NCBI GenBank assembly: GCA_009738435.1
Contig: CP046522.1
Span: 2,759,249 to 2,823,248, forward strand
DNA: 64,000 nt
Direction: 5' to 3'
DNA from: Clostridium bovifaecis
GTDB lineage: Bacteria; Bacillota; Clostridia; Clostridiales; Clostridiaceae
Below, piece after piece: positions 42,773 through 51,636 of the stretch; within the stretch, counting starts at the first letter, position 1, and each line of letters opens with the position of its first letter. Position numbers and translations under genes: made by a program. Below the pieces are notes generated by a model that had not been told where the DNA came from, did not search any database, and was given only the letters and a program-made list of their open reading frames with translations.

Positions 42773-43402
42773 TTAAAACCCGCTCATCATATTTTTATAA
42801 CTACGTCCATTTCCTTCTCTACCTCGTATTGGCATCATTGAATTATGCATGTCAATCATGTTTTCTCTTCCTATCGACTCCATCATTTGTCCCATATAGC
42901 TATAACCGTTATTGTTCATAATTTCAATCATTTTGTCATAGTCTTCTTCTGATAGAGTGTTCATATAATTTGTCATTGCATCATAATCACCAGTCTGCAT
43001 ATATCTAGCCGCATCTTTAAATCCATTGTCTATCATGATTTGACTCATATCCTCATATATATCTTTTGAAGGATTATTATTCCTACCAATATTACTGATT
43101 TTCTTTGTAATATCTTTTACTTCTACATCATTATTTACTTCAGCTTTTTGATTTGTGTTAATACTCTCTTCCTTTACAGTAACTTGTTGATTTTCTTTAA
43201 GGCTATTAGCATTAGCACTAATTCCTTCCGCATTACCCTTTTCTACAGTAATTTGATTTGTACCAATACTGCTTTCTTTTACACTAACTTGCTGATTGCC
43301 TTTAAAGCTGCCACCATTGATATTGCTTGCAAAAGCAACTCCTCCAATTGTTCCTGCCGAAATTAATACTGCACCTAGTAAAGCTAACATTTTATTTTTC
43401 AA
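42773..43402 (-). CDS. Exported protein with internal duplication and Met-rich C-terminus, unrecognised
   Basis: The 209-residue product starts with a signal peptide (MKNKMLALLGAVLISAGTIG, cleavage near AFAS). The next 80 residues contain a duplicated block: NQQVSVKESSIGTNQ and NQQVTVKEESINTNQ. The C-terminal 100 residues are helical and rich in Met, Asn and Tyr (NNNGYSYMGQMMESIGRENM, HNSMMPIRG). Met-rich exported segments sometimes bind copper, but this is only a possibility. AAGGAGG precedes the ATG. Confidence 0.7.
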   Translation of the reverse strand: MKNKMLALLGAVLISAGTIGGVAFASNINGGSFKGNQQVSVKESSIGTNQITVEKGNAEGISANANSLKENQQVTVKEESINTNQKAEVNNDVEVKDITKKISNIGRNNNPSKDIYEDMSQIMIDNGFKDAARYMQTGDYDAMTNYMNTLSEEDYDKMIEIMNNNGYSYMGQMMESIGRENMIDMHNSMMPIRGREGNGRSYKNMMSGF

Positions 43403-43548
43403 AATACTTCCTCCTTATGTTTATTTTAAATCAGAAATATTAATCCCTCATTCTTCCGCGTTTCTGATTCTTTAATTCAATCATACATTGTAAATGTGGA
43501 GGAAATATGAAGAAAATATCTGCATCCATAAAAATTTTCCAAATAGAA

Positions 43549-43597
43549 TAATGGCTATATTTTTGAATTCAAATGAATCTCAAGAATATAGCCATTA
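43549..43597 (-). terminator. Hairpin terminator after the beta-propeller lipoprotein gene
   Basis: A 13-bp perfect stem (43549-43561 with 43585-43597), 23-nt loop, 17 bp after the stop at 43615. The loop itself contains a small GAATTCAAATGAATCTC hairpin. Confidence 0.7.
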
Positions 43598-43614
43598 GAA
43601 ATTTTATTTAAATA

Positions 43615-44688
43615 TTATTTTTTAAAGCTTATACCATTTGGTTCTCTGTCCACCGGTATAGTTGTAATTACTTTATTTGTTGTATTGTCTATAACACTTA
43701 CTGTAGCTTCGTAAATGTTAGTTATATACACATATTTATTATCTGGGCTTACTACAACTCCATGGGAACCCTTACCTGTGTCTACAGTAGCTACAACTTT
43801 CTTAGCAGCTAAATTAATCTTTGAAACCGTATTAGAAGGCTTTTCTTCTGTACCTTGGTTTGCTACAAACACATATTTATCATCAGAGTCTAAATATAAC
43901 TGAGCTGGCCCTACACCCACCTTTACCTTTTCAACTTTGTCTGTAGCTAAGTCTACTATAGCTATAGTGTTTTCACCATTTATCGTCACAACTAAAGTTT
44001 TACCATCCTTAGTTATACCTGTTGTTATAGGCGTCTTTCCTACCTTAATCTTCTTTAGCTCTTTGTTTTTTTCAATATCAACTATACTTACTGTATCCTC
44101 ACCCATATTTGCTGCATAAGCATATTTACTATCGCTAGATATTCTAAAGCCGTGAGGCCCTTTTCCCACAGCAACATTATTTATAAGCTTATACGTCTTT
44201 GCATCAATTATAGATACATTATTATCTTCATTATTAGTTACTAATACATACTTACCATCTTTAGTAAATACTATATGAGCAGGATGTTCTCCAACTTCTA
44301 CCTTCTGGATTTGCTTTCCTGTTTCAACATCATAGAATACCGCTGACCCATTCATATTCATTGAACCATGCTCTGTTTGGCCTTCTTCCATTCCTACTGC
44401 TGATGTATAAGCAAAAACTTTTCCATCTGGAGATACCTGAACATTATGTGGAGATCCTTCATCTTTTATTGTTTCAACAACCTTACCTGTAGCCACATCT
44501 ATTTTAGATATACTCCCACTTTCATTAGCTGTATATATATATGAAGCAGTTTTTTGCTCCACTTTCGTTTCAGCTTTATTTGCAGAAGGCGCTCCAGTGT
44601 TATCTTTTGCAGCATTATTGCAAGCTGCTAAAGTTAACATTAGTGCTGCTGAACTTCCTATAATCTTTAAGTATTTTGATTTAACCAT
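43615..44688 (-). CDS. YVTN-type beta-propeller lipoprotein (YncE-like)
   Basis: The 357-residue protein has a lipoprotein signal (lipobox LTLAAC, Cys23) and about seven beta-propeller repeats with the YVTN signature, for example VLVTNNEDNNVSIIDAKTYK, AYAANMGEDTVSIVDIEKNK and VYITNIYEATVSVID. It is anchored outside the membrane. Propellers of this type bind ligands or proteins; no catalytic function is implied. One inserted loop is Met/His-containing (MEEGQTEHGSMNMNGS). It is transcribed alone. The 273 bp upstream hold no gene. Confidence 0.88.
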   Translation of the reverse strand: MVKSKYLKIIGSSAALMLTLAACNNAAKDNTGAPSANKAETKVEQKTASYIYTANESGSISKIDVATGKVVETIKDEGSPHNVQVSPDGKVFAYTSAVGMEEGQTEHGSMNMNGSAVFYDVETGKQIQKVEVGEHPAHIVFTKDGKYVLVTNNEDNNVSIIDAKTYKLINNVAVGKGPHGFRISSDSKYAYAANMGEDTVSIVDIEKNKELKKIKVGKTPITTGITKDGKTLVVTINGENTIAIVDLATDKVEKVKVGVGPAQLYLDSDDKYVFVANQGTEEKPSNTVSKINLAAKKVVATVDTGKGSHGVVVSPDNKYVYITNIYEATVSVIDNTTNKVITTIPVDREPNGISFKK

Positions 44689-44961
44689 AGATCTCTTCCT
44701 TTCTCTTTAGTTACTGTCTTTACAATAATATTATATAAGATTAATATAAAGATTATGTGTAGATATATTATCTTGTAATATTAATTGTTTTGTACGTGTC
44801 ACTATTTACAAATTATCATTACTAACTTTCTAATTAATTACTAACTATTTCGTAAACCATTTTTATTGTTTCATTATAAATGATAAAATATTTACCTTCT
44901 GTGACTTTAGTTACACCCTTAGAAAACGCTAACAAAACTATCATATAGTTCAATTTTGTCT

Positions 44962-45355
44962 CTATTTATTTGTAAATACTAAGTCAAAGTGATAAGGTGG
45001 AATATCAATTTGACTCTTCAGAGTAAATCCTGCTTTTGAAGCCCATTCTATAATAGTTTCAGGTTTAGGCCTTACTTCCATTGACGACCCTCTTGCTGTT
45101 TCCCCTTTAGATATATCACCATGAATTACGTGGGCGTTTGAGATATTATTATCTTGTATTTTGTTTTTGAAGGCTTCTACCATCTTTTCATCAATATCTA
45201 TTCCAATAGCATTTCCACTTATAAGTTCACTAGCTAGCAGTAAGAACGTACCATATCCACATCCTATATCAACTAAAGTCACTATATTTTTGTCTACACT
45301 TATTTGTTTAAGAATAATTTCTTCATATTTTCTACATAATTCGATAGTATAATAT
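44962..45355 (-). pseudogene. Remnant of a class I SAM-dependent methyltransferase
   Basis: The frame retains the SAM motif (TLVDIGCGYGTFLLL, GIDIDEKMVEAF) and the family C-terminus (RGSSMEVRPKPETIIEWASK, PPYHFDLVF). The middle of about 60-70 residues, normally with LFNILH and the motif after GDIS, is missing: GDIS runs directly into KGETARG. Upstream codons are protein-like (YEEIILKQISVDKNI) back to a stop without a good start codon, so the N-terminus is gone too. An in-frame internal deletion points to real decay rather than sequencing error. Confidence 0.65.
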
Positions 45356-45410
45356 GTATATAATAAAGTTAATCAATAATCCATCCTGAAATTGATTAAT
45401 AGTTTTTTGT

Positions 45411-45437
45411 GAATGTAATCCCCCAAGACTTACATTC
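45411..45437. terminator. Small hairpin in the spacer
   Basis: GAATGTAA (45411-45418) pairs with TTACATTC (45430-45437), followed by a T-rich stretch on the plus strand. No plus-strand gene ends here, so its role is unclear. Confidence 0.4.
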
Positions 45438-45446
45438 AATTTTTAT

Positions 45447-45487
45447 AATAAAAAGAAGTCTGTTTCTCCATAAGACTTCTTTTTATT
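45447..45487 (-). terminator. Rho-independent terminator of the PucR-type regulator gene
   Basis: A 15-bp perfect stem (45447-45461 with 45473-45487), 11-nt loop, A/T-run flanks. It is 132 bp past the regulator stop; the interval has no gene. Confidence 0.8.
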
Positions 45488-45618
45488 ATTTATTTTCTAA
45501 AGATCCTGTAGGAAACATCCTAAAAACTATGTTATAATTAACAATCCTAGTTTGTCTAACACTGCTAGATTATTCTATTCATCATATGCCTTTTACAAAA
45601 CTCATCATTTAGAACACC

Positions 45619-47145
45619 TTATTGATTCTTACCTTCAAGAAACCCATCAATTTGAAATGAGTAAAGCAGCTGGAACAATAATCCTTCATTCTCAAAGCAT
45701 ATCCCTCCAACCTCTTCTATACGATGTTTACGATAATTTAAAGTATTTCGATGAAGAAATAATAGCTCAGCTGTTTTTCTTTGATTAAATCCTGTTTCCG
45801 TTAACACTTTAAGGGTATTATATAACTCAGTACCATGTTCATGATCATATCCTCTTAACCGTGCTAATGCTGGATGGCAAAATTTACCCAAATGGACTTC
45901 TACTGGCATCTTGTTTAAAATGTCAAAGAATGCAAAGTCGCTATAATAATTAATATTATCCTCTTTACTAAGTCTCTGCGAAAAAAGAATGGCATATTCG
46001 GCTTGACTATAATAATTGGGAAAAAGAGCTGGATCATTGAATGCATTACTAACTCCTACTTTTATATGTTGTTCTTTTGCTAAAAGCCTTAATTCCTCCA
46101 TAGCTGATTCGTCTATATGATAGCTATCATCCACAGGAATAATTAAAACAATCCCCTTATTATAATAAACAGAAGGGGCTTTATCGAAAATAGTTAGCAA
46201 AGTCTTATGCAATTCCTCTTTAATATAATTTTCACCATGATAATAAGAAGGTTTTGCGTACAAAACGCTCATCCGTTCAGGAAAATGCAATTCACTATTT
46301 TGTATACGCATACGTGCTTGACTTGGATTAATCCCCTCTAACATATCCACCAAAATATTGCAGTAAAGTTGAGAGCGTAAACTCACACTATCCTTTCCTC
46401 TTAAAATTAGCTCTGAAGTTGCTTTACTAATTATAGGAAGCAATTGTCTAGTTTGCTCATCTATTGACTGATCACATTCAAACATGAAAACATATCCTAA
46501 TAAAAAGTCCTTTGATAAAATCTTGCTGCATAAATATGACATGTTAGTGCTATCACAAACACTTGTGAAAGCTTCTGTTGTCTTAGGAGAATCCTTTCTA
46601 GAGCGCATCTGACGTATATGTTCCATAAATTCAATAGGACAGTATCCTCTCTCTACGCTCTGAATCCAGAGAGGATCTGGAACGTTAAAAGGTGTAGAAT
46701 GTGCTAGTATCTTCCCCGATATGTCTAGTACAACCATTGCATTGCCTGCTTTTTCTGCTAACCCATTTAAAATAGCTTCTAAACCTCTACCATTTAAAAT
46801 CATACGAAGCATATTTGCATAAGTCTGCTCAGCCTTCAATGAACGCATTAATTCTTCTCGAATTACGTTAAAAACAAATGCATAATTTTTCTCCTCAATT
46901 TGTATATAGTTTGACAATTTTCTACAACTACAATCGTTTTCATCATGAAAAAATATAAAGTGCTTTGGTAACATATTTTCATAACTTAATTGTGCATAAT
47001 GCCCAATATATAAAATCTCATTGTCATAATATGTTACACTTTTATCTAAAAGCGCAATATCAAAAAACTCACCATCGCTTAGCAAATCACTAGATTTTAT
47101 AGTAATTTTATTCTTTACTAATTTAATCACTTCAGAAAATTTCAT
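45619..47145 (-). CDS. PucR/CdaR-family transcriptional regulator
   Basis: The 508-residue protein has an N-terminal PucR-like domain, a central GAF-like sensory part (AEKAGNAMVVLDISGKILAH) and a C-terminal PucR HTH (LKVLTETGFNQRKTAELLFL, HRNTLNYRKHRIEEVGG). Such regulators activate catabolic genes in response to a small molecule. It is divergent from the OYE-SDR-SDR operon with a 190-bp shared spacer, so that operon is its likely target. AGGGGGAATAAAAT-type site before the ATG. Confidence 0.9.
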   Translation of the reverse strand: MKFSEVIKLVKNKITIKSSDLLSDGEFFDIALLDKSVTYYDNEILYIGHYAQLSYENMLPKHFIFFHDENDCSCRKLSNYIQIEEKNYAFVFNVIREELMRSLKAEQTYANMLRMILNGRGLEAILNGLAEKAGNAMVVLDISGKILAHSTPFNVPDPLWIQSVERGYCPIEFMEHIRQMRSRKDSPKTTEAFTSVCDSTNMSYLCSKILSKDFLLGYVFMFECDQSIDEQTRQLLPIISKATSELILRGKDSVSLRSQLYCNILVDMLEGINPSQARMRIQNSELHFPERMSVLYAKPSYYHGENYIKEELHKTLLTIFDKAPSVYYNKGIVLIIPVDDSYHIDESAMEELRLLAKEQHIKVGVSNAFNDPALFPNYYSQAEYAILFSQRLSKEDNINYYSDFAFFDILNKMPVEVHLGKFCHPALARLRGYDHEHGTELYNTLKVLTETGFNQRKTAELLFLHRNTLNYRKHRIEEVGGICFENEGLLFQLLYSFQIDGFLEGKNQ

Positions 47146-47335
47146 ATTTTATTCCCCCTATTATACTTTATGACATATGAACAAATAATTCAAGTTTTTT
47201 CGTGCATATGAACCCTACATTTATTTTTACAGTTCCGTTAAAATATTAACTATCAAAGAGGATTCATTAATAAGCCTTAATGAACACTTTGTGCAATATG
47301 CTTAATCAGATATTTAAAAAGAAAGGGTGAACCTT

Positions 47336-49276
47336 ATGAAGTATCAAAAGCTTTTTGAAAAAGGGCAAATAGGATCATTAGAATTAAAAAATAGGATTGT
47401 TATGACAGCAATGGGTACAGGCTTCGCATCTTCAAATTGTGACGCTTCTGACGAAATTATTCGTTATTATGAGGAACGTGCTAAAGGAGGATGTGGACTT
47501 ATAATAACTGAAGTTACTCGTATTGATAATGAAACTGGTGTAGCTACAAGTAATCAACTTAATGTAACAGATAGTAAATATATTCCAAGACTAACACGTT
47601 TAGCAGATGCTGTTCATAGATATGATAGTAAAATCTTTGTTCAACTACATCATCCAGGCAGAGAAACTTATAGTCGTTTATTAAATGGAAAACAAATTGT
47701 TGCACCAAGTCCAATTCCTTGTAAGGTTGTTGGTGAAATGCCTCGTGAGTTAACTACTGCAGAGTGCGAAGATTTAGTTAAAAAGTTTGTAAAGGGTGCA
47801 GCTATTGCACAAGCTGCAGGAATTGATGGAGTTGAGCTCCATGCTGCACATGGTTATTTAATAAACCAATTTATTAGTCCATATACAAATAAGAGAACAG
47901 ATAAATATGGCGGAGATTTCTATAATAGAATGAGATTTATTACTGAAATCATTCTTGGTATACGCTTTACTTGTGGTCCAAAGTTCCCTATTGCTGTCCG
48001 TATTGATGGTGACGAATTCGTTGAAGGCGGAATGAAAATAGATGACGCAATAAAAGCAGCTCGTTATCTAGAAAGCCTTAATATTGCATGCATTGATGTA
48101 AGCAGCGGAACATATGAGTCAGGTTATACAGTAATCGAACCTGCTGCTATCCCTGAAGGATGGAAAAGGCATTTAGCAAAAGCAATTAAAGAAAATGTAA
48201 AGATTCCTGTAATTGCCGTTAATAATATTAAACATCCAGGGGTTGCAGAATCATTACTAGAAGAAGGTGTAACTGACTTTATTGGAATAGGGCGTGGACA
48301 TTTAGCTGATCCCGAGTGGGGAAATAAGGCTAAGTATGGTAATGAAGATTTGTTACGTAAATGTATCGGATGTCTTTATTGTTTCAGAGTTGCAAACACA
48401 GGCAGAGCACTTGAATGTACTGTTAATCCTCGCCTTGGCAGAGAAACTATTTATGGGGATGATAAATTAGTAAAAGATGGTGACGGCAGAACTGTAGCTG
48501 TAATTGGCGGTGGTCCTGGCGGTATGCACGCTGCTTATGTATTAGCTAAACGTGGATTTAAACCAGTAATTTTTGAAAAGTCCTCTGCACTTGGCGGTAC
48601 AATGAATGTTGCCAACAAACCTCCCCACAAGGAACTTATTGGAGAACTAATAGAAACACAGGTTGCAGAACTAAATAAAGCTAATGTTGAAGTTCGTCTT
48701 AATTCTGAGGCCACTGTAGATATGGTAAAAGCTCTAAATCCATATGGAATAATTATAGCAGCTGGCGGCACACCTATAGTACCTTCTATTCCTGGTGTTA
48801 ATAATGAAAACGTATATAAAGCTGAAGATATACTTTTAGGCAAGGTAAAGCTTACAGGTAAAAATGTTGCAGTTATCGGCGGAGGTGTTACTGGCTTAGA
48901 AACAGCAGAAGCATTGGCTGGAGACAATAAGATTACTGTAATTGAAATGATGAATGCGGTTGGAACTACACTTTATCCAAGTGTTCGTTCACTCCTATTA
49001 AAGAGATTAAATGATTCAGGGGTAGAAATACTTACAGGACATAGTCTTGCATCAATAGGCGAAAAAGAAATAACTCTTAGTGTTACTGAAACTGCATTTG
49101 AAGAAGCTAGAAAAGCAGATGCAGTAGTCCTTGCCCTTGGTACAAGACCAAGAAAAGAATTAGTTGAAAGATTTGAAAATGCTTTTGATAAAGTCACTGT
49201 TGTTGGAGATTGTAATAAGCCTGGTGAAATTGCTAACGCTATGCGTGAAGCTAATGATAAAGCATTTGTATTTTAG
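47336..49276 (+). CDS. Old Yellow Enzyme-family NADH:flavin oxidoreductase / enoate reductase (second copy)
   Basis: The 646-residue enzyme is colinear with the one at 13089. It has an FMN barrel (VQLHHPGRETYS, HAAHGYLINQF, SPYTNKRTDKYGG), a [4Fe-4S] Cys motif (CIGCLYC plus a later Cys) and an FAD/NAD half (VAVIGGGPGGMHAAYVLA; VAVIGGGVTGLETAEALA). In place of PAMG it reads TAMG near residue 26. AAAGGG is 9 nt before the ATG at 47336; a GTG three codons earlier is too close to it. With two SDRs downstream and a divergent PucR regulator, it probably reduces a C=C bond of an alicyclic, steroid-like or aromatic-derived substrate. The actual substrate is unknown. Confidence 0.9.
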   Translation: MKYQKLFEKGQIGSLELKNRIVMTAMGTGFASSNCDASDEIIRYYEERAKGGCGLIITEVTRIDNETGVATSNQLNVTDSKYIPRLTRLADAVHRYDSKIFVQLHHPGRETYSRLLNGKQIVAPSPIPCKVVGEMPRELTTAECEDLVKKFVKGAAIAQAAGIDGVELHAAHGYLINQFISPYTNKRTDKYGGDFYNRMRFITEIILGIRFTCGPKFPIAVRIDGDEFVEGGMKIDDAIKAARYLESLNIACIDVSSGTYESGYTVIEPAAIPEGWKRHLAKAIKENVKIPVIAVNNIKHPGVAESLLEEGVTDFIGIGRGHLADPEWGNKAKYGNEDLLRKCIGCLYCFRVANTGRALECTVNPRLGRETIYGDDKLVKDGDGRTVAVIGGGPGGMHAAYVLAKRGFKPVIFEKSSALGGTMNVANKPPHKELIGELIETQVAELNKANVEVRLNSEATVDMVKALNPYGIIIAAGGTPIVPSIPGVNNENVYKAEDILLGKVKLTGKNVAVIGGGVTGLETAEALAGDNKITVIEMMNAVGTTLYPSVRSLLLKRLNDSGVEILTGHSLASIGEKEITLSVTETAFEEARKADAVVLALGTRPRKELVERFENAFDKVTVVGDCNKPGEIANAMREANDKAFVF

Positions 49277-49310
49277 ACAAGGTATTCATATTTTAAGGGA
49301 GGAATGAGTA

Positions 49311-50150
49311 ATGAAAGATTTTAAAGATAAAGTTTTGGTTGTAACCGGCGCTGGCAGCGGTATAGGTTCAGCCATTGCTAAAGAAGGAGCCTTGCGCGGC
49401 ATGAAAGTCGTTTTAAACGATATAGATAGCGAGGGTGTAAATAGAACTTTAGAAGAAATAAAGAAAATGGGCGGCGAAGGTGTAACTCAATGTGCTGATA
49501 TCTCTTTACTTGAAAATGTTCAAGCCCTTTATGATCTAACTATGAATACCTATGGCCGTGTAGATATATTAGTCAATAATGCAGGTGTATCTGTCTCTGG
49601 GCCAGTATGGGAGATTCCTATACAGGATATCAGATGGATTACAGAAGTAAATCTGTTAAGCCATACCTATGGAATGAATGTTTTTCTTCCAAAAATGATT
49701 GAGCAAGGTACAGAAGCAGCAGTTGTCAACGTTGCATCTACTGCTGGAGTAATGATTTCGCCAAACGCAGTAATGTACCATGCTACCAAATTTGCAGATA
49801 TTGCTCAGACAGAATCTACATCTTTAGCATTAAAGGCTCGTGGAATAAACAATATACAGATGCATGCTTTATGTCCAGCTTTTGTACAGACTACAATTCA
49901 TGAAAGTGACAAACATCGTCCTGAAAGGTATGCTGATTTAAGTGATGATTACTATAAGAGTCAAGAATTTAAAGCAGGCTATATTAGAAGTGCTCGTCAA
50001 GTGCTTGGAGGTATCCCAATTGATTCTGTTGGACTTACTGTATTTACAGCATTAGAAGATAATAAGTTTTACATTTGGACACATCCTGAATCAATTATTC
50101 CGGCATCTCAAAGATTAGGAAATATGGTAAATGGCAGAAATCCTGCTTAA
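49311..50150 (+). CDS. Short-chain dehydrogenase/reductase (first of two)
   Basis: The 279-residue SDR has the NAD(P) motif VTGAGSGIGSAIA, NNAG in LVNNAGVSV, catalytic Ser in NVASTAGVM and the YHATK active-site Tyr/Lys. Asp in LNDID after the second strand favours NAD(H). The C-terminal part is longer than usual (about 60 residues after the PAF segment). It starts 34 bp after the OYE gene with GGGAGG and is followed by a homologous SDR. Two SDRs with an enoate reductase suggest paired oxidation/reduction of hydroxyl or keto groups on a ring substrate. Confidence 0.9.
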   Translation: MKDFKDKVLVVTGAGSGIGSAIAKEGALRGMKVVLNDIDSEGVNRTLEEIKKMGGEGVTQCADISLLENVQALYDLTMNTYGRVDILVNNAGVSVSGPVWEIPIQDIRWITEVNLLSHTYGMNVFLPKMIEQGTEAAVVNVASTAGVMISPNAVMYHATKFADIAQTESTSLALKARGINNIQMHALCPAFVQTTIHESDKHRPERYADLSDDYYKSQEFKAGYIRSARQVLGGIPIDSVGLTVFTALEDNKFYIWTHPESIIPASQRLGNMVNGRNPA

Positions 50151-50187
50151 ATAATGATTTAGTAAATTTGGGGAAGGAGTTTTGGAT

Positions 50188-51054
50188 ATGATTAAAGATT
50201 ATAAAGATAAAATTGTTGTTGTAACAGGTGCTGCAAACGGTATTGGTAAACAACTTGCACTTGGCTGTGCAAAGAGAGGCGCACATCTTGTTATAAATGA
50301 TATTCATGGAGATGAGGCAGAAAAGGTTGCACAAGAAATTCGTGATATGGGTCAAAAAGCAGTAGCTGTGCAAGCAGATGTATCTCTAAATGAGGAATGT
50401 AAAAGGATATTTGATGTTACCATGGAAACCTATGGTCATGTTGATGTATTAATTAATAATGCAGGGGTTTCTGCTTTTGGAGATGTAACAGAAATCGTCG
50501 AGCAAGATATTCACTGGGTAACAGAAGTAAATGTGTATTCTCATTGGTACATGATGGGACACTTCATTCCTCAAATGAAGAAACAAGGAAACCATTGTCA
50601 GATAGTAAATGTTTGTTCTATAGCAGGACTAATAACTCTTTCTTCTGCTCCAGTTTACTTTAGTACTAAACATGCTGCTGTAGCACTTTCAGAATCTACC
50701 TACAAATGGTTAAAGGAAACAAATGCAAATATTGATTTAGCTGTGTTCTGTCCAGGATTTGTACAAACAGAAATGTACTTAACTGATAGACATAGACCAG
50801 CTAGATATTCCAAAAACGATAATCCTTTCTATACAAGTAAAAAATATGAAGAGTACAATAAGATGAACCGTTATGTATTAGATACAGGTAGAGAATTAGA
50901 ACCTGTTATCGAAGAGGTATTTCAAGCTCTTAATACAGATAACTTCTTTATCTTGACACACGATAAATATGACAGCTTAATACGTAATCAAGGTATTTTC
51001 CAAGCAGATAAGGTGCGTCCTATAACTCCTGAAGACATTGCACCTAAAGAATAA
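50188..51054 (+). CDS. Short-chain dehydrogenase/reductase (second of two)
   Basis: The 288-residue SDR has VTGAANGIGKQLA, INNAGVSAFG, VCSIAGLITLSSAP and the active-site YFSTK. It resembles its upstream neighbour, sharing long stretches and the C-terminal RHRPxRY segment, so the pair arose by duplication. GGAG lies 8 nt before the ATG at 50188; a TTG two codons earlier is too close. It is the last gene of the operon; no further gene lies before the terminator at about 51190. Confidence 0.9.
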   Translation: MIKDYKDKIVVVTGAANGIGKQLALGCAKRGAHLVINDIHGDEAEKVAQEIRDMGQKAVAVQADVSLNEECKRIFDVTMETYGHVDVLINNAGVSAFGDVTEIVEQDIHWVTEVNVYSHWYMMGHFIPQMKKQGNHCQIVNVCSIAGLITLSSAPVYFSTKHAAVALSESTYKWLKETNANIDLAVFCPGFVQTEMYLTDRHRPARYSKNDNPFYTSKKYEEYNKMNRYVLDTGRELEPVIEEVFQALNTDNFFILTHDKYDSLIRNQGIFQADKVRPITPEDIAPKE

Positions 51055-51188
51055 TTTTATTCCATAAATATTAAATATATAGGCGAAAGGAATATTTCCT
51101 ATAAATGAAGAAACCTTGTATGAAATTAACTCTTAAAAACACTGCTATGAATAAGCCTATAGACAAAACTTCTTAACGTAAAATATAG

Positions 51189-51229
51189 AAAAAGCAGCAG
51201 TTCATGGGAAAAAATGAACTACTGCTTTT
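51189..51229. terminator. Bidirectional terminator between the SDR operon and copZ
   Basis: Arms 51190-51206 and 51214-51229 (AAAAGCAG and AGTTCAT paired with ATGAACT and CTGCTTTT, one mismatch) lie between convergent genes. Confidence 0.8.
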
Positions 51230-51235
51230 ATTAAA

Positions 51236-51451
51236 CTATAGTATTTCTATCCCTGTTACCTCATATCCTGCATCATCTACAGCAAATTTTATATCTTCAT
51301 CACTTACATCTATTGCTGATTCTATTATTGCTGATTTTGAATCCAGATTTACCTCTACACTAGTTACTCCATTTAGTTCACTTAGTGCTTCTTTAACGTG
51401 GTTAACACAGTGTCCACAGCTCATTCCTTCAACTAATATCTTCTTTTTCAT
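51236..51451 (-). CDS. copZ: Copper chaperone CopZ
   Basis: The 71-residue heavy-metal-associated domain has the ferredoxin-like fold and the Cu(I) motif GMSCGHC (Cys12, Cys15). It delivers Cu(I) to CopA. It is downstream of copA on the same strand, 185 bp away, and has its own AGGAGG. The gene is probably under CsoR control through the upstream operon or its own promoter. Confidence 0.93.
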   Translation of the reverse strand: MKKKILVEGMSCGHCVNHVKEALSELNGVTSVEVNLDSKSAIIESAIDVSDEDIKFAVDDAGYEVTGIEIL

Positions 51452-51636
51452 TTTTCATTCCTCCTAAAATTATATATTTAAATATTGTAACATAACTAAA
51501 TTATAGTAAAACTTACTGCCAAATAGAAAGCACATTTTCATTTCCTGAATGACTCGAAGAGTAAACAACTCTCACAAAACTATAAATTTTGAATGTCTGC
51601 TCAATCTCACCACACCAGATCATAGATTTTAGTTCG

